Part shown: positions 36,301 to 44,837 of the stretch, piece by piece | Position numbering within the stretch: the stretch's first letter is position 1 | How the letters are laid out: each line of letters starts with the position of its first letter | Origin: Spinacia oleracea | Taxonomy: Eukaryota; Streptophyta; Magnoliopsida; Caryophyllales; Amaranthaceae | DNA: 64,000 nt | Direction: 5' to 3' | Assembly (NCBI RefSeq): GCF_020520425.1 | Contig: NC_079492.1 | Coordinates: 60,635,042 to 60,699,041 of the forward strand | Notes under the pieces: generated by a model | Told to the model about the DNA's origin: nothing | Database searches by the model: none | Seen by the model: only the letters and a program-made list of their open reading frames with translations | Translations under genes and position numbers: made by a program

Positions 36301-39074
36301 GTCGACGACATATTGCTTATCGAAAATGACATTCCTATGTTGAACTCTGTCAAGATTTGGCTTGGGAAATGTTTTTCGATGAAGGATCTAGGAGAAGCAC
36401 AGTACATATTGGGCATCAAGATTTACAGAGATAGATCTAAAAAGATGATTGGACTTAGTCAAAGCACTTATATCAATAAGGTGCTTGATAGGTTCAAGAT
36501 GGCGGACTCCAAGCGAGGCTACCTACCCATGTCTCATGGAATGACTCTAAGCAAGACTCAGTGCCCAAAAACACTTGATGAGCGTAGACGAATGAATGGG
36601 ATTCCATATGCATCATTGATTGGTTCAATAATGTATGCTATGATATGTACACGCCCGGATGTTGCGTACGCACTCAGTGCTACGAGCAGATACCAGTCAG
36701 ACCCAGGAGAGGCGCATTGGACTGCTGCCAAGAACATTCTGAAGTACCTGAAAACGCACAAAGATGACTTCCTGGTCTATGGTGGAGATGATGAATTAAT
36801 TGTTAAAGGCTATACGGACGCAAGTTTCCAAACCGACAAAGATGATTTTAGATCACAGTCTGGGTTTGTCTTCTGCCTCAACGGAGGAGCAGTAAGCTGG
36901 AAAAGTGCTAAGCAAAGCACCATTGCGGATTCTACAACTGAAGCGGAGTACATTGCTGCTTTGGCCGTGCGTAGGCAGTGCTCCTTGTTGTGCGACGAGC
37001 TTATTTCCTCAAAGAACCAAGTGGCTATGGCGAAGAAGGCGGCGGCTTCTTGGGAAGGTAAGTGGGTGGCTTCTGAGAAGAAGTTGGTCGATCTTGCTGC
37101 GGTGGTTAAGTCAAAAGACGAACAATTAAAGGGCAAGGACGACCAGATTGCTGACGCGTCGAAGGAGTTGGAAAGGGTAAAGGTGAAGGAAATAATGCCC
37201 TTGGTCCAAGTATGCATTCTATGTTAAGTCTAATAAATGCGGTTCAGTATTAATTAACAAGTTAATAATTCAGTGAGATCAAGTGAGCTGAATGCCTAGC
37301 TAGAGGCCGCTTCAGTTCAAGTGGAATTAATGATATTAATCCACAGCTTACTCTTGACTGAACCCGTAGGGTCACACAAATAGTACGTAAACGGATCAAG
37401 TATTTAATGGCATTAAATACTCCATCTATGAATATTCGGAACCGACGGATCTTGGTTTCAGTGGGAGCTAAGATCGTCACAGGCAAGAAAATGAATACTC
37501 CGGAAACGATGATATTGCCGGAAACGGAAATATGGATCGTATCGGAAATATAAATATTATCCAAGTCGTAGATGTTGCCGGAAACGGAAACATGGTACGT
37601 ATCGGAAAATATTATCGGAAATGGAAATATTGCCAGAATCGGAAATATTGCCGGAAACGGAAATATTGTCAGAATCGGAAATATTACCGGAATCGGAAAA
37701 TAATTCCGGAAACGGAAATATTAAATATTTGTTCGAAACGGAAATTAATTCCGGAATCGGAAATATTAAATATTGTTCGTATCGGAAATGAATTCCGGAA
37801 TCGGAAAATTTAATCGGAAGCGCATCGTACGAATAAGCATCGGACGAGGCCTGCCGGACGAGGCCCAGCATGAAGCCAGGCCATCGCCCAGCAAGCCAAG
37901 CGCGCCGCACAAACAGCCACGCCAGGCCCAGCGCAAGGCCAGGCCCAGCAGGCTGCGCAGCGCGCACAGCGCGCACAGCACGCGTAGCGCGCAGCGCGCG
38001 CGGGCGCTGCGTGGGCTGCTGCTCGCGCGCACGCATGGGGCCCATCGTGGCAGCCGTGCGTGTGTGTGCAAGTGTTTGTGTTCGTGCACGTTTCCTAAAA
38101 CATGCAGAATTCGGTTAATGATTAAATTCCTAATTCTATTTGATAAATTAATTAAATTAGAGTTCTTGTAGGATTCTAGGTTTAATTAATTTGTATCTGA
38201 ATAGGATTTCGATTCCCTTTCCATACCCCTATAAATATGAGGCTAGGGCTCACAATTTATAACAAGTTTAAAAGTATTCAAAAGTGAGTTTTTTGAGAGA
38301 AAATTAAAACACACATCTTGCTCATAAAAGTGCCGAAATTTTCTAGTACCTTAAGGGCGATTCTAGTTGGTCAATCTTAAGGCGGATCCGGACGTGCTGT
38401 GGACTATCTACGGAGGGACGACACTTGGAGTCCTAAAGACTTGTTCTTGTTCGGTTCGGGCGCAGCTAGGGAGGGCACGCAACAAAGAGTATGCATCTAA
38501 ATTATGTTATATGATTATGTGTAAATAATATGTTGTCCTGGGTTAATGGTTGTTTCCGCATGATCTATGTAATGTCATATGTATCATAACCTAACAAAAG
38601 GGGGAGTTGGCGTCGACCGTGGAAGAAATGCAAGGGTTAAGGATTTTATACGACGCTTTGCAGGAGGAGTTTAAGGATTGCGAGGCTTTGGCTGTGTGGA
38701 GGACGAGGGCGCAGATGATGTTCTCGTGTTTGAAGGGGGAGGTCAGCCTCTGGCCATGCCAAAAAGAGGTGGATGACTACCTTGCTAATGGTGGTACCCT
38801 TGAGGAGTTGTCGGTGCCGGTGGTGGACGCGGATGAGTTGGCGATGGAAGCCGACACTGCTGGTACCAACGGAGCTGACGCCGACGTCGCTCCTCTGGTC
38901 GAGGACGTTTCTCCCGTTGATCGAGAGGGGGAAGTGCCCATGGAGCAAGGCGAGGGAGATGTTTCCGTCGTCGCCCCTCCAGACGTGGCTTTGGCAGACG
39001 CGACGGTCAACGTTGACATGCCCCCGATACTGGATCAAGTTGCCTCGACCCCCCTTCCAGACGAACATATGTAA
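27341..39074 (+). CDS. Antisense gene of the Tat element ('putative gypsy type transposon' domain), interrupted by Copia-1
   Basis: This gene runs opposite to gag-pol. Inferred exons are 27341-27902, 27975-28247, 28328-28794, and 28880-29117 continuing at 38602-39074 after Copia-1. All introns have GT...AG borders. Joined without Copia-1 and one TSD copy they give 2013 nt, 670 codons plus stop, without a break. Residues about 35-130 (VVMYEYPFILGFLFPFTPLA, LSPGQLMPQIWRI) match the PF04195-type domain of plant Gypsy extra ORFs. Exon 3 is basic and Ser/Pro-rich; exon 4 is a charged coiled-coil (ASKELERVK); the tail is acidic. Its function is unknown. With Copia-1 in place the product would end inside the Copia LTR (stop at about 29159). 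Confidence 0.75.
29437..29750. repeat. LTR minisatellite of CGGAAAC/GGAAATATTG units
   Basis: About fifteen imperfect 15-20-bp units built on GGAAATATTGCCGGAAAC or AATCGGAAATATT follow one another. The same array occurs in every LTR of this family (8140-8460, 9300-9600, 37503-37816, 45155-45465, 54193-54503, 56460-56715, 58865-59100) with differing unit counts. It explains the Asn/Lys/Arg- and Ile/Phe-rich frames there, which are not genes. Confidence 0.9.
30150..30157 (+). promoter_or_regulatory. TATA box of the Copia-1 5' LTR
   Basis: TATAAATA lies about 370 bp before the LTR end, in the same place in each intact LTR (38230, 45815, 54853). The region after it, with GGCGGATCCGGAC, would be R-U5. 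Confidence 0.7.
30518..30531 (+). other. Primer-binding site of Copia-1
   Basis: TGGTATCACGAGCC begins two bases after the LTR end. It is an initiator tRNA-Met-type site with one extra base relative to TGGTATCAGAGC. Confidence 0.8.
30532..33321 (+). other. Long untranslated leader of Copia-1 with a CpG-rich minisatellite
   Basis: The 2.8-kb leader is AT-rich except for 31260-31870. In that block the unit CGCGCCCAGCGAGCGATGTC is repeated about six times (31590-31735). Open frames on both strands there (31103-31929) arise from stop-poor GC sequence. Copia-2 has the same leader with more units (47248-47455). Confidence 0.8.
33322..37227 (+). CDS. Copia-1 polyprotein fused to Tat antisense-gene sequence (1301 aa)
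   Basis: I start at the ATG of MANNN (33322), as in Copia-2, since upstream sequence is leader. Gag has a zinc knuckle CFYCKKKGNWKRDC in which the usual His is Asn. Then come protease (LDTGCGSH), the pre-integrase HCC motif, integrase (TDVCGP, RSDRGGEY, PQWNGVSERR), and RT with YVDDIL. RNase H begins normally (YTDASF, STTEAEYIAA) but at about residue 1212 switches to 75 codons of the Tat antisense gene (VRRQCSLLCDEL...ASKELERVK) and then 14 codons of LTR before the stop. The last catalytic Asp (YCDNN in Copia-2) and the C-terminus are absent, so RNase H should be dead. RT also has LLIEND where Copia-2 has LLIGND. Confidence 0.88.
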   Translation: MANNNSFNIRSILEKEKLNGKNFLDWQRNLQIVLMQEEKEYVLDEAMPEAAGDGVTQAALNRWIDANKDVKCLMLATMSADLQKTFINSDAFTIISELKNMFQDLARVERFETHRQILETKLQKGEPVSPHVLKMIGLIENMSRLDQQFSQEMAIDTILHSLHSGYDQFKLNYSMNSLDKTLTELHGMLKTAEKTLKSDKQDVLMVRGGKFKKSGKKRNAKKGGNKASPTKQTGAKSAKRKVSQPTSESECFYCKKKGNWKRDCLKLKEDQKNGTVVPSSGIFVIDCILANSTSWVLDTGCGSHLCSNPQGLRRSRKLSKGEVDLRVGNGARIAALAVGTYYLSLPSGLVLELKECFHVPSLTKNIISVSCLDAKGFSFIIKDNSCSFYFKEMFYGSARLVNGLYLLDHDKQVYNINTKKAKKDDSDLTYLWHCRLGHINLKRLERLQREGILEPFDLENYGKCESCLLGKMTKQPFSKVGERANELLGLIHTDVCGPMSTNARGGFSYFITFTDDFSRYGYVYLMKHKSESFDKFKEFQSEVENQLGKKIKALRSDRGGEYLSYEFDDHLKECGILSELTPPGTPQWNGVSERRNRTLLDMVRSMMGQAELPLEFWGHALNTAALTINRAPSKAVEKTPYELWFGKPPNVSFLKIWGCEVYVKRLISDKLHPKSDKCILVGYPKETKGYYFYNTSENKVFVARDGVFLEKDHISKMTSGRKVDLEEIRVEQQTLENAQDDIQDETQRSLEESGENHGQSSNVTPRRSQRYRSQPERYLGILTNESYDVLLLESDEPATYKQAMTSPSSKQWQEAMQSELDSISENQVWDLVDLPDGYQAIGSKWVFKLKKDKDGKLEVFNARLVAKGYRQVHGVDYDETFSPVAMLKSIRIMLAIAAYYDYEIWQMDVKTAFLNGVLTETVFMTQPEGFEDPKNAKKVCKLKKSIYGLKQASRSWNIRFDEAVSDFGFIKNADESCVYKKVSGSKIAFLVLYVDDILLIENDIPMLNSVKIWLGKCFSMKDLGEAQYILGIKIYRDRSKKMIGLSQSTYINKVLDRFKMADSKRGYLPMSHGMTLSKTQCPKTLDERRRMNGIPYASLIGSIMYAMICTRPDVAYALSATSRYQSDPGEAHWTAAKNILKYLKTHKDDFLVYGGDDELIVKGYTDASFQTDKDDFRSQSGFVFCLNGGAVSWKSAKQSTIADSTTEAEYIAALAVRRQCSLLCDELISSKNQVAMAKKAAASWEGKWVASEKKLVDLAAVVKSKDEQLKGKDDQIADASKELERVKVKEIMPLVQVCILC
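36960..37183 (+). repeat. 224-bp copy of the Tat antisense-gene flank inside Copia-1
   Basis: Identical by eye to 28894-29117, the sequence left of the Copia-1 insertion, including one TSD copy. It lies directly before the 3' LTR exactly as the original lies before the 5' LTR. The left junction sits on 5 bp shared by both partners (GCTGC). Confidence 0.93.
37184..38596 (+). repeat. 3' LTR of Copia-1 (1413 bp)
   Basis: Near-identical to 29118-30516 but with 14 extra bp (about 37850-37863). It ends CTAACA followed by the second AAAGG at 38597-38601. Confidence 0.92.
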
Positions 39075-39631
39075 TGGCTGGTTGATGTTTATGTCATAGT
39101 TAGTGGTATGGATATTTTATTTTCTGTTTTTTTATTTTGGATGTTTTTACTCGTCGTCGATGGCGGCGGCGAGGTGTTTGGATATTTTGTGTGTTTGTGC
39201 TTTCGCTTGGTGATGTGGAAGTCGTGTCCTTTGGAGTCGCGCGTTGTGTGTTGTGTATGATAAGTTTGTTTTTCTTTTCCTTAGTCGTTTGTTCCTTATG
39301 GTTACCTCGTCGTGTAGTAGATGCTTTGCAACCAAGTGGAGCTGTCAAGTAATAAGTATTGGATCGACTGATGTGTAAAATCATACCTGCGCTGTTTGTT
39401 CGTTGTTTCTTGCGATCTCGTCCTGCGTCGTACGTTGTTGCTTCTGGCTATCATTCGTCGTGCGTCTTGCACTCTGCAAAAGAAAACATGGGTCGCTAGG
39501 AGGATTGGCCGTTGGGGATGCCAACGGCCCTCCGATGCTTAAGTCAGTAATGGTTTTTAAACGAAAGTAAAATGATAAAGGAAGATAAAGACGATAATGC
39601 GATAACTGATAAAATTGGTTACGACGAGGTT
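39075..39631. other. No gene seen: gap between converging Tat genes
   Basis: The antisense gene stops at 39074 and the integrase frame ends at 39632 on the other strand, so the two face each other tail to tail. No motif or long meaningful frame is visible between them. Confidence 0.6.
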
Positions 39632-40672
39632 TCAAAAATGGTAGAGTTTAAGATGTGTTGCGTTCCAGCTTCGGGGGACCGTCTTGCCATCTTTGGTAAT
39701 GAGTCTGTATGCCCCCTTTCCGACGATTTTGTCGATCAAGTACGGTCCTTCCCAAGCTGGTGCTAATTTACCTGCGTTTAATTCTTTCGTGTTTTGAAAT
39801 ACTTTGCGCAGTACCCAATCTCCTTCTTTGAACATTTTCACTTTGACATTTTTGTTGAAACATTTTGCCACGATCTGTTGTTGTGACGCCATTCTTATCA
39901 ACGCTGCTTCCCTGAGATCTTCTGTGTTGTCGAGGTTTTCGCTGAGTTCTACGTCGTTTTGCTCCGGCGTCATGAGTCCATATCGTGCACTGGGCAGCGT
40001 CACTTCAGGGGGAAGTACTGCTTCGCACCCGTAAACGAGTGAGAAGGGAGTTTGTCCCGTCGCCGTCCTAGGCGTCGTCCTGTTGGCCCATAGGATGGAC
40101 GGCAGTTCTTCCGCCCATCGCCCCTTCTTGTTGTCCAACCGCTTTTTCAGCGACGCGATGATCGTTTTGTTGCTGGATTCCGCCTGTCCGTTTGCTTGGG
40201 GATATCTGGGCGTCGACGTCTTTAGCTCGATGTTCCATGTTTTGCAGAAAGCTCTTGTCTTGTCGCTGATGAATTGTGATCCGTTGTCGCAGATGATTTC
40301 TGACGGTATTCCGAACCTGCATATTATGTTAGTCCATATGAACGAGCATACCTCTTTGTCCCTTACTTGTTGGAATGCACCTGCTTCTATCCACTTGGAA
40401 AAATAATCTGTTAGGGCTAACATGAAGACCTTTTGTCCTGGGGCGACGGGCAGTTTGCCAACGATGTCCATCCCCCATTTCATGAAAGGTCACGGGGTTA
40501 GGGTTGGGTGCAAGAATTCAGATGGTTTATGCGTCATACCTGCGTGTCGTTGGCACTTGTCGCACTTGGATACGTACCTCGTGGCGTCCTTAAGCATTGC
40601 TGGCCAATAGTATCCATTTCTTTTGATTCTGGTTGATAAGCTTCGTTCTCCTTCGTGTCCTCCGCATTCTCC
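39632..40672 (-). pseudogene. Tat integrase region (one internal stop)
   Basis: The zinc-binding H2C2 motif (HEGERSL..., CDKCQRH) lies at about 40670-40530. A TGA at 40490-40492 falls where PWPFMKWG is expected, so it replaces Trp. Then follow the DDE core: ALTDYFSKW, ICDNGSQF and PQANGQAESSNK, and a C-terminal region (EGPYLIDKIVGKGAYRL) ending at 39632. Integrase joins the cDNA to host DNA. Apart from that stop the frame is continuous with the RT block. Confidence 0.88.
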
Positions 40673-42916
40673 TTAATGGTATTGTTTCAATAGTATTTCC
40701 CATTCGATTTCTTCGGCACATCGCATCAACATTCCGTTTGCTGATCGCTTAAACAGTACGTCCTGCAAAATAACATATCGTGAAGCTTTGAAAAGTATCT
40801 TTCTGGCTTCTAGCTTGTCGTCGGGTAGAGTTTCGTGCTTTAGGTAATCGAAGATGGGTTTGGTCCAACTGTCTGTGTTTAAGGTTGATAGGACGAGGCT
40901 GGCGTCTTGTGGTATGTCTTTTTCGACGGCGGGTGACAGTAGGTGTACTAGAGGTATGGTCGAGAATGGTGATTTTCTGAGTGCGGATCCTAGGTTGGCA
41001 AGGGCGTCGGCTTGTGTGTTTAGGTCTCTTGGGACTTGTTTGATGGAGAAGGGTTTGAATTTGGAAGTTAATTCTTTTGCTTTCTCGAGATACAAGGTCA
41101 TTTTTAAGTCTTTAGCTTCGTAGTCGCCGTTAATCTGGTTGACGATTAGTTGTGAGTCGCTGAAGATGTTGAGTCCGCTTGCCCCTAATTCCATAGCTAA
41201 TTTCATTCCGGCGATTAGCGCCTCGTATTCTGCTTCGTTGTTAGTTGCCTTGAAATCGCAGCAGATTGCCTGTGCTATCATGTCCCCTTGTGGTGACTTC
41301 AGTACGACGCCTAAACCTGAACCACGAAAGTTAGATGAGCCGTCGACGAAGAGTGTCCATATTCCTTCTATGTTGTTGATGAGTTTGACTTCGTCGTCTG
41401 CTATTCTCTCTAAGTCGGGGCTGAAGTCTGCCACAAAATCTGCTAGGGCCTGCGATTTTATAGCCGTCCTTGGTTGATACTTGATGTCGAACCTTCCTAG
41501 TGCCATTGTCCACTTCTCCATTCGACCTGTCAGTTCTGGCCTACGCATCACAGACTTGATTGGATAGTTAGTCATCACCACTATTTGGTGAGTTTCAAAA
41601 TAATGCCCTAGTTTTTTGGCTGCGGTAACGAGTGCTAAAACGAGTTTTTCGAGGGAGGAATACCTGGTCTCTGCTTCCAGTAGTGACTTATTGATGTAAT
41701 AAATGGGTAGTTGTTGTGCTTCGTCTTCTCGAGCTAGGACCGCGCTGACTGCCGTCGAGCTAACGGCTAAATAGAGTTGTAAGACTTCTCCTTCTTTTGG
41801 CTTGGATAGGAGGGGTGGCGACATCATGTATTTTTTGAGGTTTTGCAAGGCTGCTTCGTGGTCGTCGGACCAGTTAAACCCTTTGTTTTTGCGCAAGACG
41901 TCGTAAAATAATCGACACTTGTCCGACGACCGTGATATAAAACGGTTTAGTGCCGCCACTCTTCCTGTCAAGCGCTGTACCTCTTTTATGTTCCTGGGGG
42001 ATTGAATGTTGATGATCGCGCGCACTTGGTCGGGGCTGGCCTCGATTCCTCGTTGGGTGACGATGTAACCTAAGAATTTTCCTGCGGACACTCCGAAAGA
42101 ACATTTAGTCGGGTTAAGTTTCATACCGTACTTTTTTAGTATGTCGAAGGATTGTCGTAAGTGTTCCACGTGATCGTCAGCCTTCCTCGATTTCACCAGC
42201 ATGTCGTCAATGTATACTTCCATTGTGTCTCCGAGTTGGTCTTTAAACATCTTGTTGACTAATCTTTGGTATGTCGCACCTGCATTTTTAAGACCAAAAG
42301 GCATGACTTTATAACAATAAATTCCTCTATCCGTTACAAAAGACGTTTTTTCCTGGTCGTCTGGGTGCATAAGGATTTGGGTGTATCCTGAGTAGGCGTC
42401 CATGAATGTGAGTAGCTCGTGTCCGGCTGTGGCGTCGACCAGGGCGTCGATGTGCGGCAGAGGGAATGGGTCCTTGGGGCAAGCTTTGTTGATATTTGTG
42501 AAGTCGATGCAGACTCTCCATTTTCCGTTTTTTTTACTGACGACGACGACGTTTGCTAACCAGTCTGGATATTTGACCTCTCTGATCTTCCCTGAATCTA
42601 TCAAGTTTTGGACTTCTTCGTCTATGATTTTATTCCTTTCGGGAGCGAACTTACGTCGTTTCTGTTTTACCGGTCTGAAGCTGGGGTCGACGTTGAGCTT
42701 GTGGGTGATCACGTCTGGGCTGATTCCTGTCATGTCCTCGTGCGACCAAGCGAAACAGTCTGAGTTTTCTCTTAGAAACGACACTATCTGACTTTTGATG
42801 TTGTCAGGCAGTGAGGCTCCGATCCTTACGACTTGGTCTGGCTTTGTCTGGTCTAGTACTATCTCGTCGATTTGTTGGTCGTCGGGGTCGTCTGATGTCG
42901 ACCCTGGTTGTAATTG
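40673..42916 (-). pseudogene. Tat reverse transcriptase with two RNase H domains
   Basis: RT runs from about 42784 to 41950, with WRVCIDFTNINKACPKD, MDAYSGYTQI, FGLKNAGATYQR and the catalytic YIDDMLVKS. A degenerate gypsy RNase H follows (LYLAVSSTAVSAVL, YSSLEKLVLAL). A second, archaeal-type RNase H comes next (LFVDGSSNFRGSGLGVVLKS, NNEAEYEALIAGM, IFSDSQLIVNQING, NTQADALANL) with its D-E-D residues visible. This dual RNase H layout is typical of Tat. The block ends at TAA 40673-40675, which interrupts the frame before the integrase zinc motif. The preceding stop is TAG 42917-42919. Confidence 0.9.
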
Positions 42917-44068
42917 CTAGATGGGTGACTTGGATGGCTTCAGTGCTGTCTCATAACATTTCTTCGCATCTCTTTGCTGCCCTTTGATTTCCATGACCCC
43001 CCACTTGGTTGGAAACTTGATTGATTGGTGATATGTTGATGGCACTGCCTTCATTTTGTGGATCCATGGTCGTCCTAGGATGACGTTGTATGCTGATGGA
43101 CAATCGACGACGTTGAACTTGGTCATCATGTTGACGCCTTCTGCGTATGTAGGCAGCGATATCTCTCCTACCGTCCGTAGTGCTTCTCCACTGAACCCTA
43201 CCAGAACTGTTGATCTCCTTACAATGTTTTTCTCTTCTAATCCCATTTCTTGTAGTGCTTCCAAGAACAGTACGTTGGCTGAGCTTCCGTTGTCGACCAG
43301 TATCCTTTTGATCAATGCGTTCCCTATTGGGAGCGATATTACCAACCCGTCGTGGTGCTCCCGCTGTGTATCTACAGAATCTGAGTCGTCGAAAGTGATA
43401 GCCATTGCGGTCAGGGACCTGTGTAGTGCGACCTCGTCTTCGGTTTGTCCCTCTTCTACGGTCTCAGATTCTCCCCTGTTAATTTTTTTAGCTGCAGAAG
43501 AGGTTAGTCCACAAATATCTGAACCACCGGAAATAACATTTACCACTTTATTGAATGGTGGTGGGTCTGGTCGCTCGCTGCTTGTCGTTGGGCCGGGCAG
43601 GGTGGTTTGCTCTTTGGAAAATGTTTCTTTTCCCTTGTCGCTCAACAGTTCTTTTAGATGCCCCCGTTTCAGGAGGTATGCGACTTCCTTTTTGAGGGAG
43701 ATGCACTCCTCGGTTGTGTGTCCGTTGTCGCGGTGGAAGTCGCACCATTTGCTCATGTCCTTCATGGAGTCCGGTCTGTCGTTCTTCCGGGGCCATCTGA
43801 CTGTTCCACCTACATTTTGAAGGGCGTTCACCACACCTCCAATGTCGACGTTGAAGCCGTAGTCGGAGATGTTAGGGTGTTCGACCCGCTCGTTCCTGTA
43901 AACATTGTTAGTATCATAATACTGATTGACACTTTGTACCTGGTTTTGCCGAACATATGGTTAGTGTCGCCAATTGTTGTTCCTCGGGGTGTACGATCTT
44001 CTGTCGCTGCTGCCCCCTATCGATCGTTGAGATGCTGTTCGGATAACCTCGTCGTCTTCGATTCGCAT
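42917..44068 (-). pseudogene. Tat gag C-terminus and aspartic protease region
   Basis: WCDFHRDNGHTTEECISLKK is a CCHC-like gag zinc motif. Further on, RILVDNGSSANVLFLEALQE is the protease active-site region; its D-N-G-S replaces the common DTG/DSG, so activity is uncertain. GFSGEALRTVGEISLP and NVILGRPWIHKMKAVPSTYH are conserved Tat/Gypsy protease-end motifs. The frame is shared with gag and RT and is cut by stops TAA 43961-43963 and TAG 42917-42919. Confidence 0.85.
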
Positions 44069-44837
44069 CTAGGCGGTGGCCCTTGATCGCACCTCTTCGA
44101 AAGTTGCACAGGGGTATTTGGTTATTTCCCGGTATAGCTCCGAATTGGGGATGAGGCCTCTCTTCAACGCCTCAATAGCAGTCCTGACATCACAATTTTT
44201 TATACCAATTTTTTCACAATTAAAACGGTTAAAATAATCGCGTACCGACTCGGTTGGCCCTTGAACCAACCGATAGAGATCACTGGTTTGCTTTTCTAAC
44301 TGGCGACTGCTGGCGAATTGTTGGTAGAAGGCGTTGATGAGATCGGACAAACAGGAGATGGATCTGGGGGGGACGTTCGTGAGCCATTCCAAAGCTGCTC
44401 CATCAAGGGTGCCGCCGAAAGATTTGCACATAACAGGTTCCACTAGGTCGTGCGGAATCCCGATCTGCCACATGCACTGCTTGTAGAAGTTGACGTGCCT
44501 ATAGGGGTCGGATGTCCCGTCGTACAGGGTGGTCCAGATTGGGAGCCGGAGTGTGTGCGGAACTGTCACTCTAGCGATCGCTTCGCAGAACGGCGACGCT
44601 GCATACCCGTCGGTCGGCTCGGTCTCCACTGGTGTAGGTGCCCCGGGGAACCTGGTCATCAACTTCATCAGGCGGGAATAGTGCTTCGTCATGCGTGCAT
44701 CCATCTTGTTCAGGCGTTGGGTCACCGGATCGGGAGCTTCTTTGTCTTCTTCCTCACGGGTCTCCTCCTCATCGTCGGTCACATCTTCAAAGTCATCGGG
44801 CATCTCGAACGTTAGCTTTTTTGGCTTCCCACCTTTG
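44069..44837 (-). pseudogene. Tat gag, main part
   Basis: The frame contains the plant retrotransposon gag domain (LPIWTTLYDGTSDPYRHVNF, LEWLTNVPPRSISCLSDL, FASSRQLEKQTSDLYRLVQG, ESVRDYFNRF). It continues upstream in 55223-55365 once Copia-2 and one CTTTG copy are removed: the Lys-Gly codons at the junction read in frame. It ends at TAG 44069-44071, followed by 35 open codons and another stop. Confidence 0.88.

Larger units (their letters stand above)
29118..38596 (+). mobile_element. Copia-1: chimeric Copia element inserted in the Tat antisense gene
   Basis: LTRs at 29118-30516 and 37184-38596, target duplication AAAGG at 29113-29117 and 38597-38601. Sense is plus. Order: LTR, primer site, 2.8-kb leader, gag-protease-integrase-RT-partial RNase H, then 224 bp of the Tat antisense gene where the rest of RNase H and the 3' UTR should be, then LTR. 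Relative to Copia-2, about 1.2 kb of the 3' internal region is missing, including the polypurine tract, so this copy should be unable to make cDNA from its own RNA. Confidence 0.92.
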
